Source: an uncultured Oscillospiraceae bacterium
GTDB lineage: Bacteria > Bacillota > Clostridia > Oscillospirales > Ruminococcaceae
Length of the DNA: 46,743 bases
Reading direction: 5' to 3'
Assembly (NCBI GenBank): GCA_934486875.1
Contig: CAKSPU010000011.1
Coordinates: forward strand, 1 to 46,743
Shown here: piece by piece, positions 7,451 to 17,300 of the stretch
How positions within the stretch are numbered: the first letter of the stretch is position 1
Layout: every line of letters starts with the position of its first letter
Position numbers and translations under genes: made by a program
Notes under the pieces: model-generated
What the model was told of the DNA's origin: nothing
The model's database searches: none
The model's input: only the letters and a program-made list of their open reading frames with translations

Positions 7451-7487
7451 CGGGAAGCGGCGGTAAAATGCCGTTTCCCGTTTTTTT
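7451..7487 (+). terminator. Intrinsic terminator
   Basis: An 11-base stem (CGGGAAGCGGC with GCCGTTTCCCG, one G-T pair) is followed by seven T. Confidence 0.9.
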
Positions 7488-7513
7488 ATAAATATAAATT
7501 AGGATTGATATAA

Positions 7514-8200
7514 ATGATACTTAAAGACAAACGGCTCCTCCTCTGCGCAGAGCTTGTAACGGGTGACCATATCTGCGACATCGGCACAGACCACGGCTAT
7601 CTTCCCGCATATCTCGTCCTTTCGGGGAAATGCACAAGAGCCACAGCCGCCGACATAAACGAAATGCCCCTTGAAGCCGCAAAGAGCATTTTTGCCAAGG
7701 AAAACATCTCGGACAAAGCCGGCTTTTTTCTCTCCGACGGACTGAAAAGCGTCCCCCTTGACAGCGTTACCGATATCGTCATTGCGGGAATGGGAGGCGA
7801 GCTTATCTCCCATATCCTTTCCGCCGATGAGCGTGTAAAAAGCTTCGGCGGCGCTTTTATCCTCCAGCCGATGACCAGAGCCGCAGACCTCAGGAAATTT
7901 CTTGCGGAAAACGGCTTTGAGACCGATACCGAAAGGGGCGTTCGTGAGGGCAGGTTCATCTATTCCGTTATCCGCTGCCGATACACGGGAAAATGCCGCA
8001 GCCTTGACCCCGTTGAAGAAACTATAGGCAGACTTGACCCGAATATCCCCGATGACAGGGAATACATTCTCTTACAGGCAGACAGGCTTTCACGGTCTGC
8101 GGAGGGTATGAAAAACAAATATCCCGAAAGGTCGGCAGAGCTTATGAAATTATCCCGCAGTCTCAGAAAAATGTGCGGACAGGAGGAAGAGCAATGGTAA
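7514..8200 (+). CDS. trmK: tRNA (adenine(22)-N1)-methyltransferase TrmK
   Basis: 228 residues, the family length. It makes m1A22 in the tRNA D-arm of Gram-positive bacteria, using SAM. The N-terminal Rossmann domain shows ICDIGTDHGYLPAYLV (SAM loop), ATAADINEMPLEAA and the characteristic IVIAGMGGELIS. PMTRAADLRKFL and GFETDTE follow, and then a helical C-terminal domain. The pairing with a Nif3-like gene nearby is the usual Firmicute context. The 3' end overlaps the next gene. Confidence 0.95.
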   Translation: MILKDKRLLLCAELVTGDHICDIGTDHGYLPAYLVLSGKCTRATAADINEMPLEAAKSIFAKENISDKAGFFLSDGLKSVPLDSVTDIVIAGMGGELISHILSADERVKSFGGAFILQPMTRAADLRKFLAENGFETDTERGVREGRFIYSVIRCRYTGKCRSLDPVEETIGRLDPNIPDDREYILLQADRLSRSAEGMKNKYPERSAELMKLSRSLRKMCGQEEEQW

Positions 8201-9135
8201 ATTTCCACATTCCCAATTTCCTTGACAGATATAACGGAACTATGAATCTCACCCTTATCAGTATGATAAACAAAGCCCCTCAGATGTTTTATGACGGCAT
8301 TCGGATAGCAAGCGTTTTCGACTGCTTCCCCCTTGTCTGGAACGGCGGAAGAATAGTTGCGGGATATATGGATATGAACACTGCCAAGCGTCTTGTGCCC
8401 CAGTATCTGGGACGCTTCAACGCTATGGGCGTTCCCTGCCGCCTGACATTCACAAATCCCCTCATAACCGAAAAGGAGCTTGCCGACCCCGTGTGCAACG
8501 CAGTCCTTGACATTGCCGACAACGGGCTAAACGAAGCCATTGTTTTCTCTCCTCTCCTTGAAGAGCATATCAGAAAAACTCACCCTAAAATGAAGCTCAC
8601 AAGCTCCACCTGCAAGCAGATAACCGACATCACCGAATTAAAAGCCGAGCTTGAACGGGATTACAGTCTTGTAGTCCTTGACTACAATCTGAACAACCGC
8701 TTTGACATTCTGAGCACTCTTCCCCATAAGGATAAGACAGAGCTTCTCACCAACGCCGTCTGCGTTCCGAATTGTCAGCGCCGAGGCGAGCATTACCGCT
8801 TCATCGGCAAATATCAGCTTGAACACTGCTGCCCCGAGGAGCTTGAAAAGATCCGCAGCGGCACTGCAAAGGTGGAGGAATGGAAGTGTCCCCATATGAA
8901 CAAAAACGCATTTCTCAGAAGAAACTCCCCCCTGCACATTTCTCCCAAAGACATCTACACAAAGTATGTCCCTATGGGATATCAGAATTTCAAGCTTGAG
9001 GGCAGAGGAAACATTTTCCCCGACCTTGCCGAGCAGTATGTTTATTATATGGCAAAGCCCGAATACCGTGACATAGTAAGATACAATCTTCTCTGCTCCG
9101 CCGCAGCCGCAGCAGGCTCGGGACGGCAGGGCTGA
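8194..9135 (+). CDS. Peptidase U32-like TIM-barrel protein, function unknown
   Basis: The start is ATG 8194 after AGGAGGA, overlapping the trmK stop by seven bases; the upstream ATG at 8173 lacks a site. 313 residues. The order of strands and loops (LTFTNPLI, NEAIVFSPLLEEHI, KLTSSTCKQI, VVLDYNLNNRFD) suggests a TIM barrel. A Cys-rich segment, CVPNCQRRGEHY followed by HCCPEELE and WKCPHMN, recalls the Cys/Arg pattern near the end of U32 peptidase-like proteins such as those in tRNA or ubiquinone hydroxylation. It may therefore bind a metal or Fe-S cluster. It is tightly placed between trmK and a Nif3-like gene, so a role in RNA modification is possible but unproven. Confidence 0.65.
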   Translation: MVNFHIPNFLDRYNGTMNLTLISMINKAPQMFYDGIRIASVFDCFPLVWNGGRIVAGYMDMNTAKRLVPQYLGRFNAMGVPCRLTFTNPLITEKELADPVCNAVLDIADNGLNEAIVFSPLLEEHIRKTHPKMKLTSSTCKQITDITELKAELERDYSLVVLDYNLNNRFDILSTLPHKDKTELLTNAVCVPNCQRRGEHYRFIGKYQLEHCCPEELEKIRSGTAKVEEWKCPHMNKNAFLRRNSPLHISPKDIYTKYVPMGYQNFKLEGRGNIFPDLAEQYVYYMAKPEYRDIVRYNLLCSAAAAAGSGRQG

Positions 9136-9155
9136 CCTGAAGAAAGGCGGATAAT

Positions 9156-9941
9156 ATGGCAACAGTACGTGAAATTTACGGATACATCGACAGCATAATT
9201 CCATTTTCCACACAGGAAAGCTGGGACAACAGCGGCTTCCTTGCAGGCGATCCCGACGCAGAGGTAACACGCATTCTCACCGCCCTTGACATCACTGCGG
9301 ACGTGATAAACGAAGCCGTTTCCGAAAAGGCGGAGCTTGTGGTCAGCCACCACCCCCTTATCTTCACACCCCTGAGAGCGGTGATGAAAGCCTCTCCCGC
9401 AGGCAGGCTCATTTCGGAAAACATCTCCGCCATATGCACCCACACCCCCTTTGATATGTCCCCTCTCGGAATGAACAAGGGGCTGTATGACCTCCTTGGC
9501 GCTCCCCTGGGGCTCAGTGATTTCTCCCTCCCCCTCGAAGAAACAGGCGAGGGACTTTCTGTCGGCAGGATATACGGGCTGAAAGCGCCCCTCACACCCG
9601 AAGAAGCCGCCAAAAGAGCCAAGTCCGCCCTCGGCTGCACAGCAGTGAGATTTTCACAGGGCGGACGTGATATCAAAAAGATCGCCATTAGCTCAGGCTC
9701 TGGGGGAAGCTTTGTGGATCTTGCCCGGAAAAAGGGGGCAGATGCCCTTATTTCGGGGGATTTCAAGCACGATGCATTCATTGATGCGGGCAATGCAGGC
9801 TTTACAATAATCGACTGCGGACATTTCCATACCGAGCGTATCTTCAACGGCATAATGAAAAAGCTCCTTGCCGAAAAATTCCCCGATATAAATGTCACCG
9901 AAGCAAAAAGCAGCACCGACCCTGCATCATATATCATCTGA
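9156..9941 (+). CDS. Nif3-like dinuclear metal centre hexameric protein (YqfO type, short form)
   Basis: 261 residues. The motifs ESWDNSGFLAGD, ELVVSHHPLIF (metal-binding His pair), ICTHTPFDM and the C-terminal IIDCGHFHTERI with metal ligands define the family (GTP cyclohydrolase I type 2 / Nif3 group). It is the short form, without the PII-like insertion of Bacillus YqfO. The biochemical role is unsettled. It is a regular neighbour of trmK in Firmicutes; here one gene separates them. Confidence 0.93.
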   Translation: MATVREIYGYIDSIIPFSTQESWDNSGFLAGDPDAEVTRILTALDITADVINEAVSEKAELVVSHHPLIFTPLRAVMKASPAGRLISENISAICTHTPFDMSPLGMNKGLYDLLGAPLGLSDFSLPLEETGEGLSVGRIYGLKAPLTPEEAAKRAKSALGCTAVRFSQGGRDIKKIAISSGSGGSFVDLARKKGADALISGDFKHDAFIDAGNAGFTIIDCGHFHTERIFNGIMKKLLAEKFPDINVTEAKSSTDPASYII

Positions 9942-9958
9942 AAAAGGACTGAAATCAA

Positions 9959-10786
9959 ATGAGCAAATATATCTGCCCCGTGTGCAGACTCCCCCTGACA
10001 AGGCAGGAGCATTCCTATCAATGTGAAAAAGGGCACTGCTTTGACATTGCCGCAAAGGGCTATGTTAATCTCCTGCTCTCAAAGGATATGAACGCAAAGC
10101 TGCCCGGGGACAATAAAATGATGGTGAACGCCCGTGCGGATTTTCTCTCAAAGGGCTATTACTCCCACCTTGCCGATGAGATGAGCAGGGCAGTAACGGA
10201 GAATTTCACAGGGGGCATTATCCTTGACGCAGGCTGCGGCGAGGGATACTACACCGAAAAGATATACAGAGCCGTGAAAGCAAAAACGGACAATGTTCAC
10301 CTCTGCGCCGTGGATATCTCGAAATTTGCCTGCGCAAGAACGGCAGTCCGATTTAAAGGCGACACAAGCTGCGAAACAGCCGCCGCCAGCGTTTTTCACA
10401 TACCTATGGCGGATAATTCCGCCGATGTGCTTGTGACGATGTTTGCCCCCTTTTGCAGGGAGGAATATCTCAGAGTGCTGAAAAAGGGCGGCAGCCTTAT
10501 AATGGCAATACCCGCCGAAAATCACCTTTTCAGCCTGAAAAAAGCGATCTACGATGAACCGTATAAAAACGAAACCGGGGATTATGAAATTGAGGGTCTT
10601 GACTTTAAGGAAAGCCGAAAAATTTCCCGCAGGATATTTATTGACAACAGCGATGACATAAAAAGCCTCTTTTCAATGACCCCGTATTATTACAAAACGG
10701 GCGTTTCGGGGCACGAGCGTGTCAATGCCCTCGCAAGCCTTGAAACGGAAGCCGAATTTGAGGTGCTCATCTACAAAAAGAAATAA
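9959..10786 (+). CDS. rlmA: 23S rRNA (guanine-N1)-methyltransferase, RlmA/TlrB-like
   Basis: 275 residues. The N-terminal zinc knuckle is YICPVCRLPL plus YQCEKGHCFD (four Cys/His ligands), followed by AAKGYVNLLL, typical of RlmA-type enzymes that methylate G745 or G748 of 23S rRNA. The SAM domain is IILDAGCGEGYYTEKI, CAVDISKFACARTA and a MFAPFCREEYLRVLKKGG segment. Whether it acts at 745 or 748 cannot be decided here. The position before rqcH suggests a ribosome-maintenance cluster. Confidence 0.88.
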   Translation: MSKYICPVCRLPLTRQEHSYQCEKGHCFDIAAKGYVNLLLSKDMNAKLPGDNKMMVNARADFLSKGYYSHLADEMSRAVTENFTGGIILDAGCGEGYYTEKIYRAVKAKTDNVHLCAVDISKFACARTAVRFKGDTSCETAAASVFHIPMADNSADVLVTMFAPFCREEYLRVLKKGGSLIMAIPAENHLFSLKKAIYDEPYKNETGDYEIEGLDFKESRKISRRIFIDNSDDIKSLFSMTPYYYKTGVSGHERVNALASLETEAEFEVLIYKKK

Positions 10787-10811
10787 CCCCCAACAGAAAG
10801 GAACGATATAA

Positions 10812-12551
10812 ATGGCACTTGACGGAACCTTTCTCCTTGCGATAAAGCAGGAGCTTGAACCCCTTGTGGGCGGCAGGACAGAGAAAATTTACCAGCCCTC
10901 AAAGGAAGAAATAGTTCTCGGCATTCGCACAAGAACAGGCAGCACAAAGCTCCTCATCTGCGTAAATGCCGCCTCCGCCCGTATCCACGCAACGGCAAAG
11001 CCTATCGAAAATCCGAAGGTACCGCCGATGTTCTGTATGCTTCTCAGAAAGCGTCTCGGCAGCGGCAAGCTTCTGGCTGTCAGACAGGACGGGCTTGAAA
11101 GAATACTTTTTCTTGATTTTGAGACCGTGAATGAGCTTGGCGATGTGGTAACGATAACCCTCGCCACTGAAATAATGGGCAAATACTCAAACCTTATAAT
11201 CATCGGGCAGGACGGCAAAATAATCGACAGCTTAAAGCGTGTCGATGACGCAATGAGCCGTGAAAGGCTCGTCCTCCCGAATATGACCTACACCGCTCCC
11301 CCCAGAGAAAAAAGGCTGAATTTCCTTATCGCTTCCGATGATGATATGCGGGAGCGGATAAAGGGCTGCGTGGGCAGATCCGCCGCAAAATGCCTTATCT
11401 CCGTGTTCGAGGGCATCTCCCCCATTCTCGCAAGGGAGTGGATATTCAGAGCCTGCGACGGACGTGACATCACCTCCGAGGACTTTGACGATACTACCGT
11501 TGACAATATCATCGCCGAGATAAAAAAGACCCGTGACGAATTTTTCGGCGGCGACCGTCATTACACCCTCGTAACCGAGCCCGACGGCACACTTAAAGAT
11601 TTCTGCTTCACAGACATCAGACAGTACGGCGGACTTATGAAAACAATTCCCTGCGGCACCGCCTGCGAAACACTGGACAGATTTTATTCCGAGCGTGACC
11701 GTGCCGCAAGAATGAAGCAGCGCTACCAGGATCTTTTCAGGCTCCTCAGCAATACCTATGACCGCATTCTCCGAAGAACTGAAAATCAGAAAATCGAGCT
11801 TAAGGAATCGGAGGAGCGTGAGGAGCTAAAGCTCAGGGGCGACCTTATCTCCGCAAATCTCTACACACTGAAAAAGGGTATGACGGAGTTCACCTGCGTG
11901 AATTTCTATGATGAAAACAGCAGCGAGATCACCGTGAAGCTTGACCCGATGCTCACCCCCTCCCAAAATATGCAGAAATATTACGCAGGCTACCGCAAGG
12001 CGGACAATGCTGAAAAGCGGCTCAAAGTCCTTATCGCAAAGGGCGAGGAGGAGCTTGAATATATCGCCAGCGTTTCCGATGCCCTGTCGAGAGCGGTCAC
12101 GGAAAATGACGTGAACGAGCTGAGAGCCGAGCTTGCGGAGCAGGGCTATATCAGAGCCCAAAAGGGCAGGCAAAAGCCCCCGAAGCCCGCTCCCCCCCTT
12201 GAATTTCATTCCCCCGACGGCTTCACCGTCCTTGTGGGCAGAAACAATAAGCAGAACGATATCCTTACCCTGAAAACCGCCGAAAAGACCGATATCTGGC
12301 TCCACACCAAAAATATCACAGGCTCCCACGTGATAATCAGAGCCGAGGGCAGGGAAGTTCCCGAAACAACTGTCCTTTACGCCGCACGCCTTGCCGCCGC
12401 CCACAGCAGCGCAAAAAGCTCCGCACAGGTCCCTGTGGATTATGTGCCCGCAAAATTCGTTAAAAAGCCCGCAGGCGCAAAGCCCGGAATGGTAATTTTC
12501 ACAAACAACAGGACCCTTTATGTAAAGCCCCTTGAAGCTGAGGAGATGTGA
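10812..12551 (+). CDS. rqcH: Ribosome-associated quality control factor RqcH (NFACT family)
   Basis: 579 residues, normal for bacterial RqcH. It binds stalled 50S subunits carrying peptidyl-tRNA and adds alanine tails. The order seen is NFACT-N (MALDGTFLLAIKQELEPLVG, with GRTEKIYQPSKEEI), a helix-hairpin-helix region at about 190-220, long coiled-coil arms at about 290-440, and NFACT-R/DUF814 from about 455 (GFTVLVGRNNKQND, then TDIWLHTKNITGSHVII). The start follows AGAAAGGAACG. Older annotations call such proteins fibronectin-binding. Confidence 0.95.
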   Translation: MALDGTFLLAIKQELEPLVGGRTEKIYQPSKEEIVLGIRTRTGSTKLLICVNAASARIHATAKPIENPKVPPMFCMLLRKRLGSGKLLAVRQDGLERILFLDFETVNELGDVVTITLATEIMGKYSNLIIIGQDGKIIDSLKRVDDAMSRERLVLPNMTYTAPPREKRLNFLIASDDDMRERIKGCVGRSAAKCLISVFEGISPILAREWIFRACDGRDITSEDFDDTTVDNIIAEIKKTRDEFFGGDRHYTLVTEPDGTLKDFCFTDIRQYGGLMKTIPCGTACETLDRFYSERDRAARMKQRYQDLFRLLSNTYDRILRRTENQKIELKESEEREELKLRGDLISANLYTLKKGMTEFTCVNFYDENSSEITVKLDPMLTPSQNMQKYYAGYRKADNAEKRLKVLIAKGEEELEYIASVSDALSRAVTENDVNELRAELAEQGYIRAQKGRQKPPKPAPPLEFHSPDGFTVLVGRNNKQNDILTLKTAEKTDIWLHTKNITGSHVIIRAEGREVPETTVLYAARLAAAHSSAKSSAQVPVDYVPAKFVKKPAGAKPGMVIFTNNRTLYVKPLEAEEM

Positions 12552-12557
12552 TGATCT

Positions 12558-14234
12558 ATGGATAAAAAAGAGCTCCTGCCCGATGTTCCCGACCTGCTTT
12601 ATCCCACGCCCGAAAAGCGTGAGGAGCTCAACCGTCGGAGAATAATGCTTTCCGACAAATACCCCTGCACCTATATAGATGACCTTATGACCGACAGAGT
12701 GGCATCAATGATATGCAGAAGAAACCCTGCCTCTGTGCAGAAGCTTTTCCGTGAGATGTGTACCGATACCGAGGTCATAAACTACCGCCTTGACGCACTG
12801 GAGGACATTATGCATAATCCGAAGCTGTCCCCCGCCCTCCACAGCGCCGCCGACAGACTTCTTGAGACCGAGAAGAAAAACAGCGGCGGAAACGGCTCTC
12901 CCGACAGCTTCACCGCTCTTGGCGACAGGATAGAGATGCTCGATTCATACATATCCTGTATGGAAGACCTGAACGAACTGTCCGAAGAGCTTGGCGGCAG
13001 CATAAGATCTGCGGCATTCAAAAGCTTTTTTGCAATAATTAAAGAGCGGTGCGAATGCGGCGAATTTATCCAAATGAAGCGTGACGTATCCGAGCTTAAG
13101 GAAGCCTTTTCGCAAAAGATACGCTCCGTCACCGTAGCAATAAATTTCAATGCCGAGATGCGCCCCATATCAGCAGGCATCGTGAATTTTTCCGACAAGC
13201 CCGCAGGGGAAAAGCAGAATGTTTTCGACCGCCTTTTCTATAAGACCTCCGCATATTCCGACACCGTTGTATCGGGAAAGCTCCGCTCGGGAGTGCCCAA
13301 TGAGGACGGCTATCTGAACGAAGCGGACAAAGCCCTTTTTGAAGCCCTGGAAAAGCTCACGTCGTCATATATGCGCCGACTTGAATCAGCGCTCAGAGCA
13401 TATGACAGGCTTTCGTTCCAAAAGATCTCAATGCTTTCCGACCAGCTTGATATTTTTGACGGAATGACAGCCATAGCCTCCTCCTGCGAAGCAAGGGACA
13501 TAAAAATGTGCCGTCCCGAATTTGCGGACACACCACGCACCGCCCGTCTCACCGACCTTTTCGACCCCTGCTTTTATTTCAAGGCAGCGGCTGCGGATTC
13601 GGAAGCCAAGGGCGATGACCTTGTTGTAACAAACAGCCTTGAAATGGACGACAGCGGCAGATTTTTCATTCTCACAGGTGCAAACAACGGCGGAAAGACC
13701 ACATTTCTCCGAGGTGCGGGACTGTGCTTTTTAATGGCACAGACAGGCTTCTACGTCCCCGCCGCAGCCTGCGTCCTATCCCCCTGCGACTTCATTTTCA
13801 CCCATTTCCCGAAAGAGGAGGAAACGGGCATAAACGCAAGCCGCTTCACCACCGAGATAAAGGACCTGAAGCTGATAAGCGACCTTGTTTCCGAAAACAG
13901 CCTCCTGCTGATGAACGAATCTATCCAGAGCACCACCCCCAAGGAATGTGCCGAGATCGCAGGCGAGATAACCCGTATATTCTGCATCATCGGCGTAAGG
14001 GGCATCTACGCCACCCACATAACCGAGCTTGCCCTGATGTGCGATGATATCACCGCCGACCCCGACTGCCGCAGCGTCCCCGTGAGCATAGTTGCCACAG
14101 TCGATGAGGAAAGCGGAAAGCGGCTTTATAAGATAAGGCACGGACAGCCTTTGAAGCAAAGCTATGCAATGGATATTTTCAATTCCTTCGGCATAAATTC
14201 GGAGAATATCAGAAAAAGGGTCCACAGTAAATAG
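12558..14234 (+). CDS. MutS-family ATPase lacking the mismatch-recognition domain
   Basis: 558 residues. The C-terminal half is a MutS ATPase core: FFILTGANNGGKTTFLRGAG (Walker A, about residue 374), then a Walker B region SLLLMNESIQSTTPKE with Asn-Glu in place of the usual Asp-Glu, and a YATHITELA H-loop. The N-terminal half is a helical core/lever region (about 90-330). There is no domain I with a Phe-x-Glu motif and no Smr domain, so it is neither MutS1 nor MutS2. It resembles the short, poorly characterised MutS-related ATPases of Clostridia. It starts six bases after the rqcH stop and probably shares its transcript; a role in DNA or ribosome rescue is open. Confidence 0.85.
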   Translation: MDKKELLPDVPDLLYPTPEKREELNRRRIMLSDKYPCTYIDDLMTDRVASMICRRNPASVQKLFREMCTDTEVINYRLDALEDIMHNPKLSPALHSAADRLLETEKKNSGGNGSPDSFTALGDRIEMLDSYISCMEDLNELSEELGGSIRSAAFKSFFAIIKERCECGEFIQMKRDVSELKEAFSQKIRSVTVAINFNAEMRPISAGIVNFSDKPAGEKQNVFDRLFYKTSAYSDTVVSGKLRSGVPNEDGYLNEADKALFEALEKLTSSYMRRLESALRAYDRLSFQKISMLSDQLDIFDGMTAIASSCEARDIKMCRPEFADTPRTARLTDLFDPCFYFKAAAADSEAKGDDLVVTNSLEMDDSGRFFILTGANNGGKTTFLRGAGLCFLMAQTGFYVPAAACVLSPCDFIFTHFPKEEETGINASRFTTEIKDLKLISDLVSENSLLLMNESIQSTTPKECAEIAGEITRIFCIIGVRGIYATHITELALMCDDITADPDCRSVPVSIVATVDEESGKRLYKIRHGQPLKQSYAMDIFNSFGINSENIRKRVHSK

Positions 14235-14260
14235 CTGTAACATAATTGACACAGGTAATA

Positions 14261-14269
14261 TGATATAAT
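14261..14269 (+). promoter_or_regulatory. Extended -10 promoter for addB-addA
   Basis: TGATATAAT combines an extended TGn and a perfect TATAAT. The TTGACA at 14246-14251 is only 12 bases away, too close to serve as a normal -35. Confidence 0.5.
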
Positions 14270-14303
14270 AAGTTCAAAATCCATAAAAGAGGACGGTAAA
14301 ATA

Positions 14304-17300
14304 ATGCTGAATATTTTTTACGGGACAACAGGAACAGGAAAATCCTATGAAATGATGAACAGGATACGAAGGGAAGCGGAGCTTATCTCAGCATCAAAGG
14401 ACAGCCGCAGCATATGCGTTATCGTCCCCGACCAGTTCACCTTTGAATATGAGCATATGCTCTACAATTTCCTTGGCTGCTCCCTTTTCAACAGCGGTCA
14501 TACGGAAGTGTGGTCATTTTCCCGTCTCGCAAAGGATATTTTCAGCAAAAGCCACGCCCCCGAAAAGGACGCAGCCGACTCCACCGTAAAAACAGCCGTT
14601 ATGTACAGAGCCGTAAAAGCCGCCGCCGAAAAGGACGGACTTTTATACTACAAAAAGCAGGCATCTCACTCAGGCTTCACCGCCTCCGCCCTTACAATGG
14701 TCACAGAGCTTATCCACAGCGGCGTTACCCCCGAAATAATGGGTGAGCTTGCAAAAAACGCCCCCGAAAATATGCGTGACAAGCTCACCGATGTTTTCAT
14801 AATTTTCTCCCGATATACCGATGAGCTTTCAAGGCTCGGACTCCGTGACCCCCTCCTTGACCTGAGAACAGCCGCCGAATATGCAAAGGACTGCGGATAT
14901 TTCAAGGGTATGAGCCTTTACATCGACGAGTTCAAAAGCTTCACGGGCGACCAGTACGGGCTTATGGAAGCAATGCTTTCCGACTGCACCGACCTGACCC
15001 TCTGCCTTACGACCGACAGCCTCACCGCCGCAGGCTATTCCCCCTTCACCGCCGTTTCAAAGACCGCCGCAAGGGTGATGAGCATTGCCGATAAGCTTGA
15101 TATCAAAGCAAAGGCAGTCAGATTTACCGAAAACAAGCGCTATGCATCGGCAGGACTTTTCGCCCTTTCCGACAGACTTATGCGTATCCCGAAAGCGGTG
15201 AACATCGCTTCGGGAGATGCCGTAACCGTCGTTTCGGCACCCGATATCTACAGCGAATGCGACTTCATATGCTCCGAGATAAAGCGTCTCATAAATGAGG
15301 ATACCTCTCTCAGATACAGTGACATAGCCGTTCTCAGCCGAGATATGAACAACGATATCTCCATACTTTCCGCCGCCTTTGAGCGCTATGATATCCCATA
15401 TTATTCCGACAAAAAGCAGTCCGCCGCCCACAAGCGCCTTATGATAATGATAAACGCAGCCCTTGAAATTGCCTGCGCAAAGAAATTATCCACCGAAGCT
15501 GTCCTGCGATATGCCAAAACGGGGCTTGCAAAGCCGCCGAAAGAAATAGAAATAAGCGGCGAAAAGCGGCTCATCTACACACTTGAACCCGATGAAGAGC
15601 TTTTAAAGCTTGAAAATTACTGCTATACCTGGGACATTGACGGCAGCCTGTGGGAAAAGCCGTTCCCCGAAACAGACGATACGTACAAGGGCATCGACGA
15701 TATAAAAAACAGGCTCCTCTCCCCACTGCTTGCCCTGAAAAAGGACTGCACCGACAAAACAGGAGCGGAAATATGTGCCGCAATACGCCGCTTTATGGGG
15801 TCGATACCAGCCGAGGAAAATCTCCTTGATTTTACATCATTTTCCACGGACACCGATGAAAAAACGGGCAAATCTGCCTTTGACGAACGCCTTGAAAAGC
15901 GTGAGAACGAACGCCTCCTTGCCCAGCTCGACGGCATTCTTTCAGCCCTCGAAGCAGCCCTGCCCGAAAAAATATCCCTGTCGGAATTTCGTGACATTTT
16001 CACCCTCAGCGCCGCAGGAATAACCCTTTCAACTCCCCCAGAAGCCCTGGACAGCACCGCCGCACAGCAGTCCGACCTTGCCCGCCTTTCCCACCCGAAA
16101 ATAGTTTTCGTAATGCACGCAAATGACGGCGTTTTCCCCGTTGTAACAGGTGAAAGCGTGACCTTTTCCGAAAGGGAGAGAGAGTTTTTCAGACAGTCCG
16201 ACCACGATCTTTCGGGAGATGTGAAAAACCGCATCGAAGAGGAGCGATTCAACGCATTCAAGGCACTTTGCAGCCCCTCCGAAAAGCTGTATGTTTCCTA
16301 TTCCGCAGCATCACCCGACGGCTCACCCCTCTATCCCTCCGCACTTATTTCGGAAATATGCACCGCCCTCACCGATGTTAAAAGGATAAACACCGATGAC
16401 CTTGATATGCTCTTTTTCTGCCGCACAAAGGAGTCCGCATATGCCGCTGCGACCTCGAATTTTGACGTGACCGACCCCGATTATGCTACCGTCCGTGCAG
16501 AGCTTTCCCGTGACCCTGTTTACAAAAGCCGCTTCGATTACATCGACTCCATCGACACGGGCACCGACCACCGCATAACCGACAAAGCCCTTACAAAAAG
16601 GCTTTACGGCGCAAATGCGGAGATATCCCCCTCACGCTTCGAGGATTTCAGCAAATGCCCCTTTATGTTTTTCTGCAAAAAGGGTCTCGGCATCTATCCC
16701 CTGAGAAAAAATGACCTGAACCCGATGATACAGGGAAATATTATCCACAAATGTATGCAGGATATTTTCCTTAAAAACACAAAGCAGAGCTTTCTGAAGC
16801 TGACAAAAGATGAGATACTCTCCTCCGTTGCCGCTTCCTCCGACGAATATATCCGTGATGAGCTTGGAGGCGGCTTTGCAAAAAAAGCAGGCTTTGATTT
16901 TTACCTTGAAATAGCCGCCCAGCTTATTTTAAAGGTAATTCTCCATATGCAGCAGGAAATGGAGCTTTCGGAATTTGTCCCCGTTGCCTGCGAGCTCCCC
17001 GTGGGCATTCCGAACCGCAAATCCCCCGAAAATATCCCGCCGAAGGACGATTCCCCCGATAATATCTATGCACATATCCACGATGAGCTGAAAGCCTCCC
17101 CCTGCACCGCTTTATCCGAAAACGGCGGCATCGGCGTGAATTTCTCAGGCACGGCAGACCGTGTTGACGCATATATCGACAATGAAAACGGCGGAAAAAT
17201 ATATCTTCGCATAATCGACTATAAAACAGGCTCCAAGGAATTTGTCCGTGGACAGCTTGACCTCGGAATAAATATGCAGATGTTTTTCTACCTCTGGGCG

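Noticed and set aside
10812..12551. Fibronectin-binding adhesin
   Set aside because: The protein has no signal peptide or anchor and has the NFACT layout of RqcH.
14246..14251. TTGACA as the -35 of the addB promoter
   Set aside because: Only 12 bases from the TATAAT; an extended -10 explains the promoter better.
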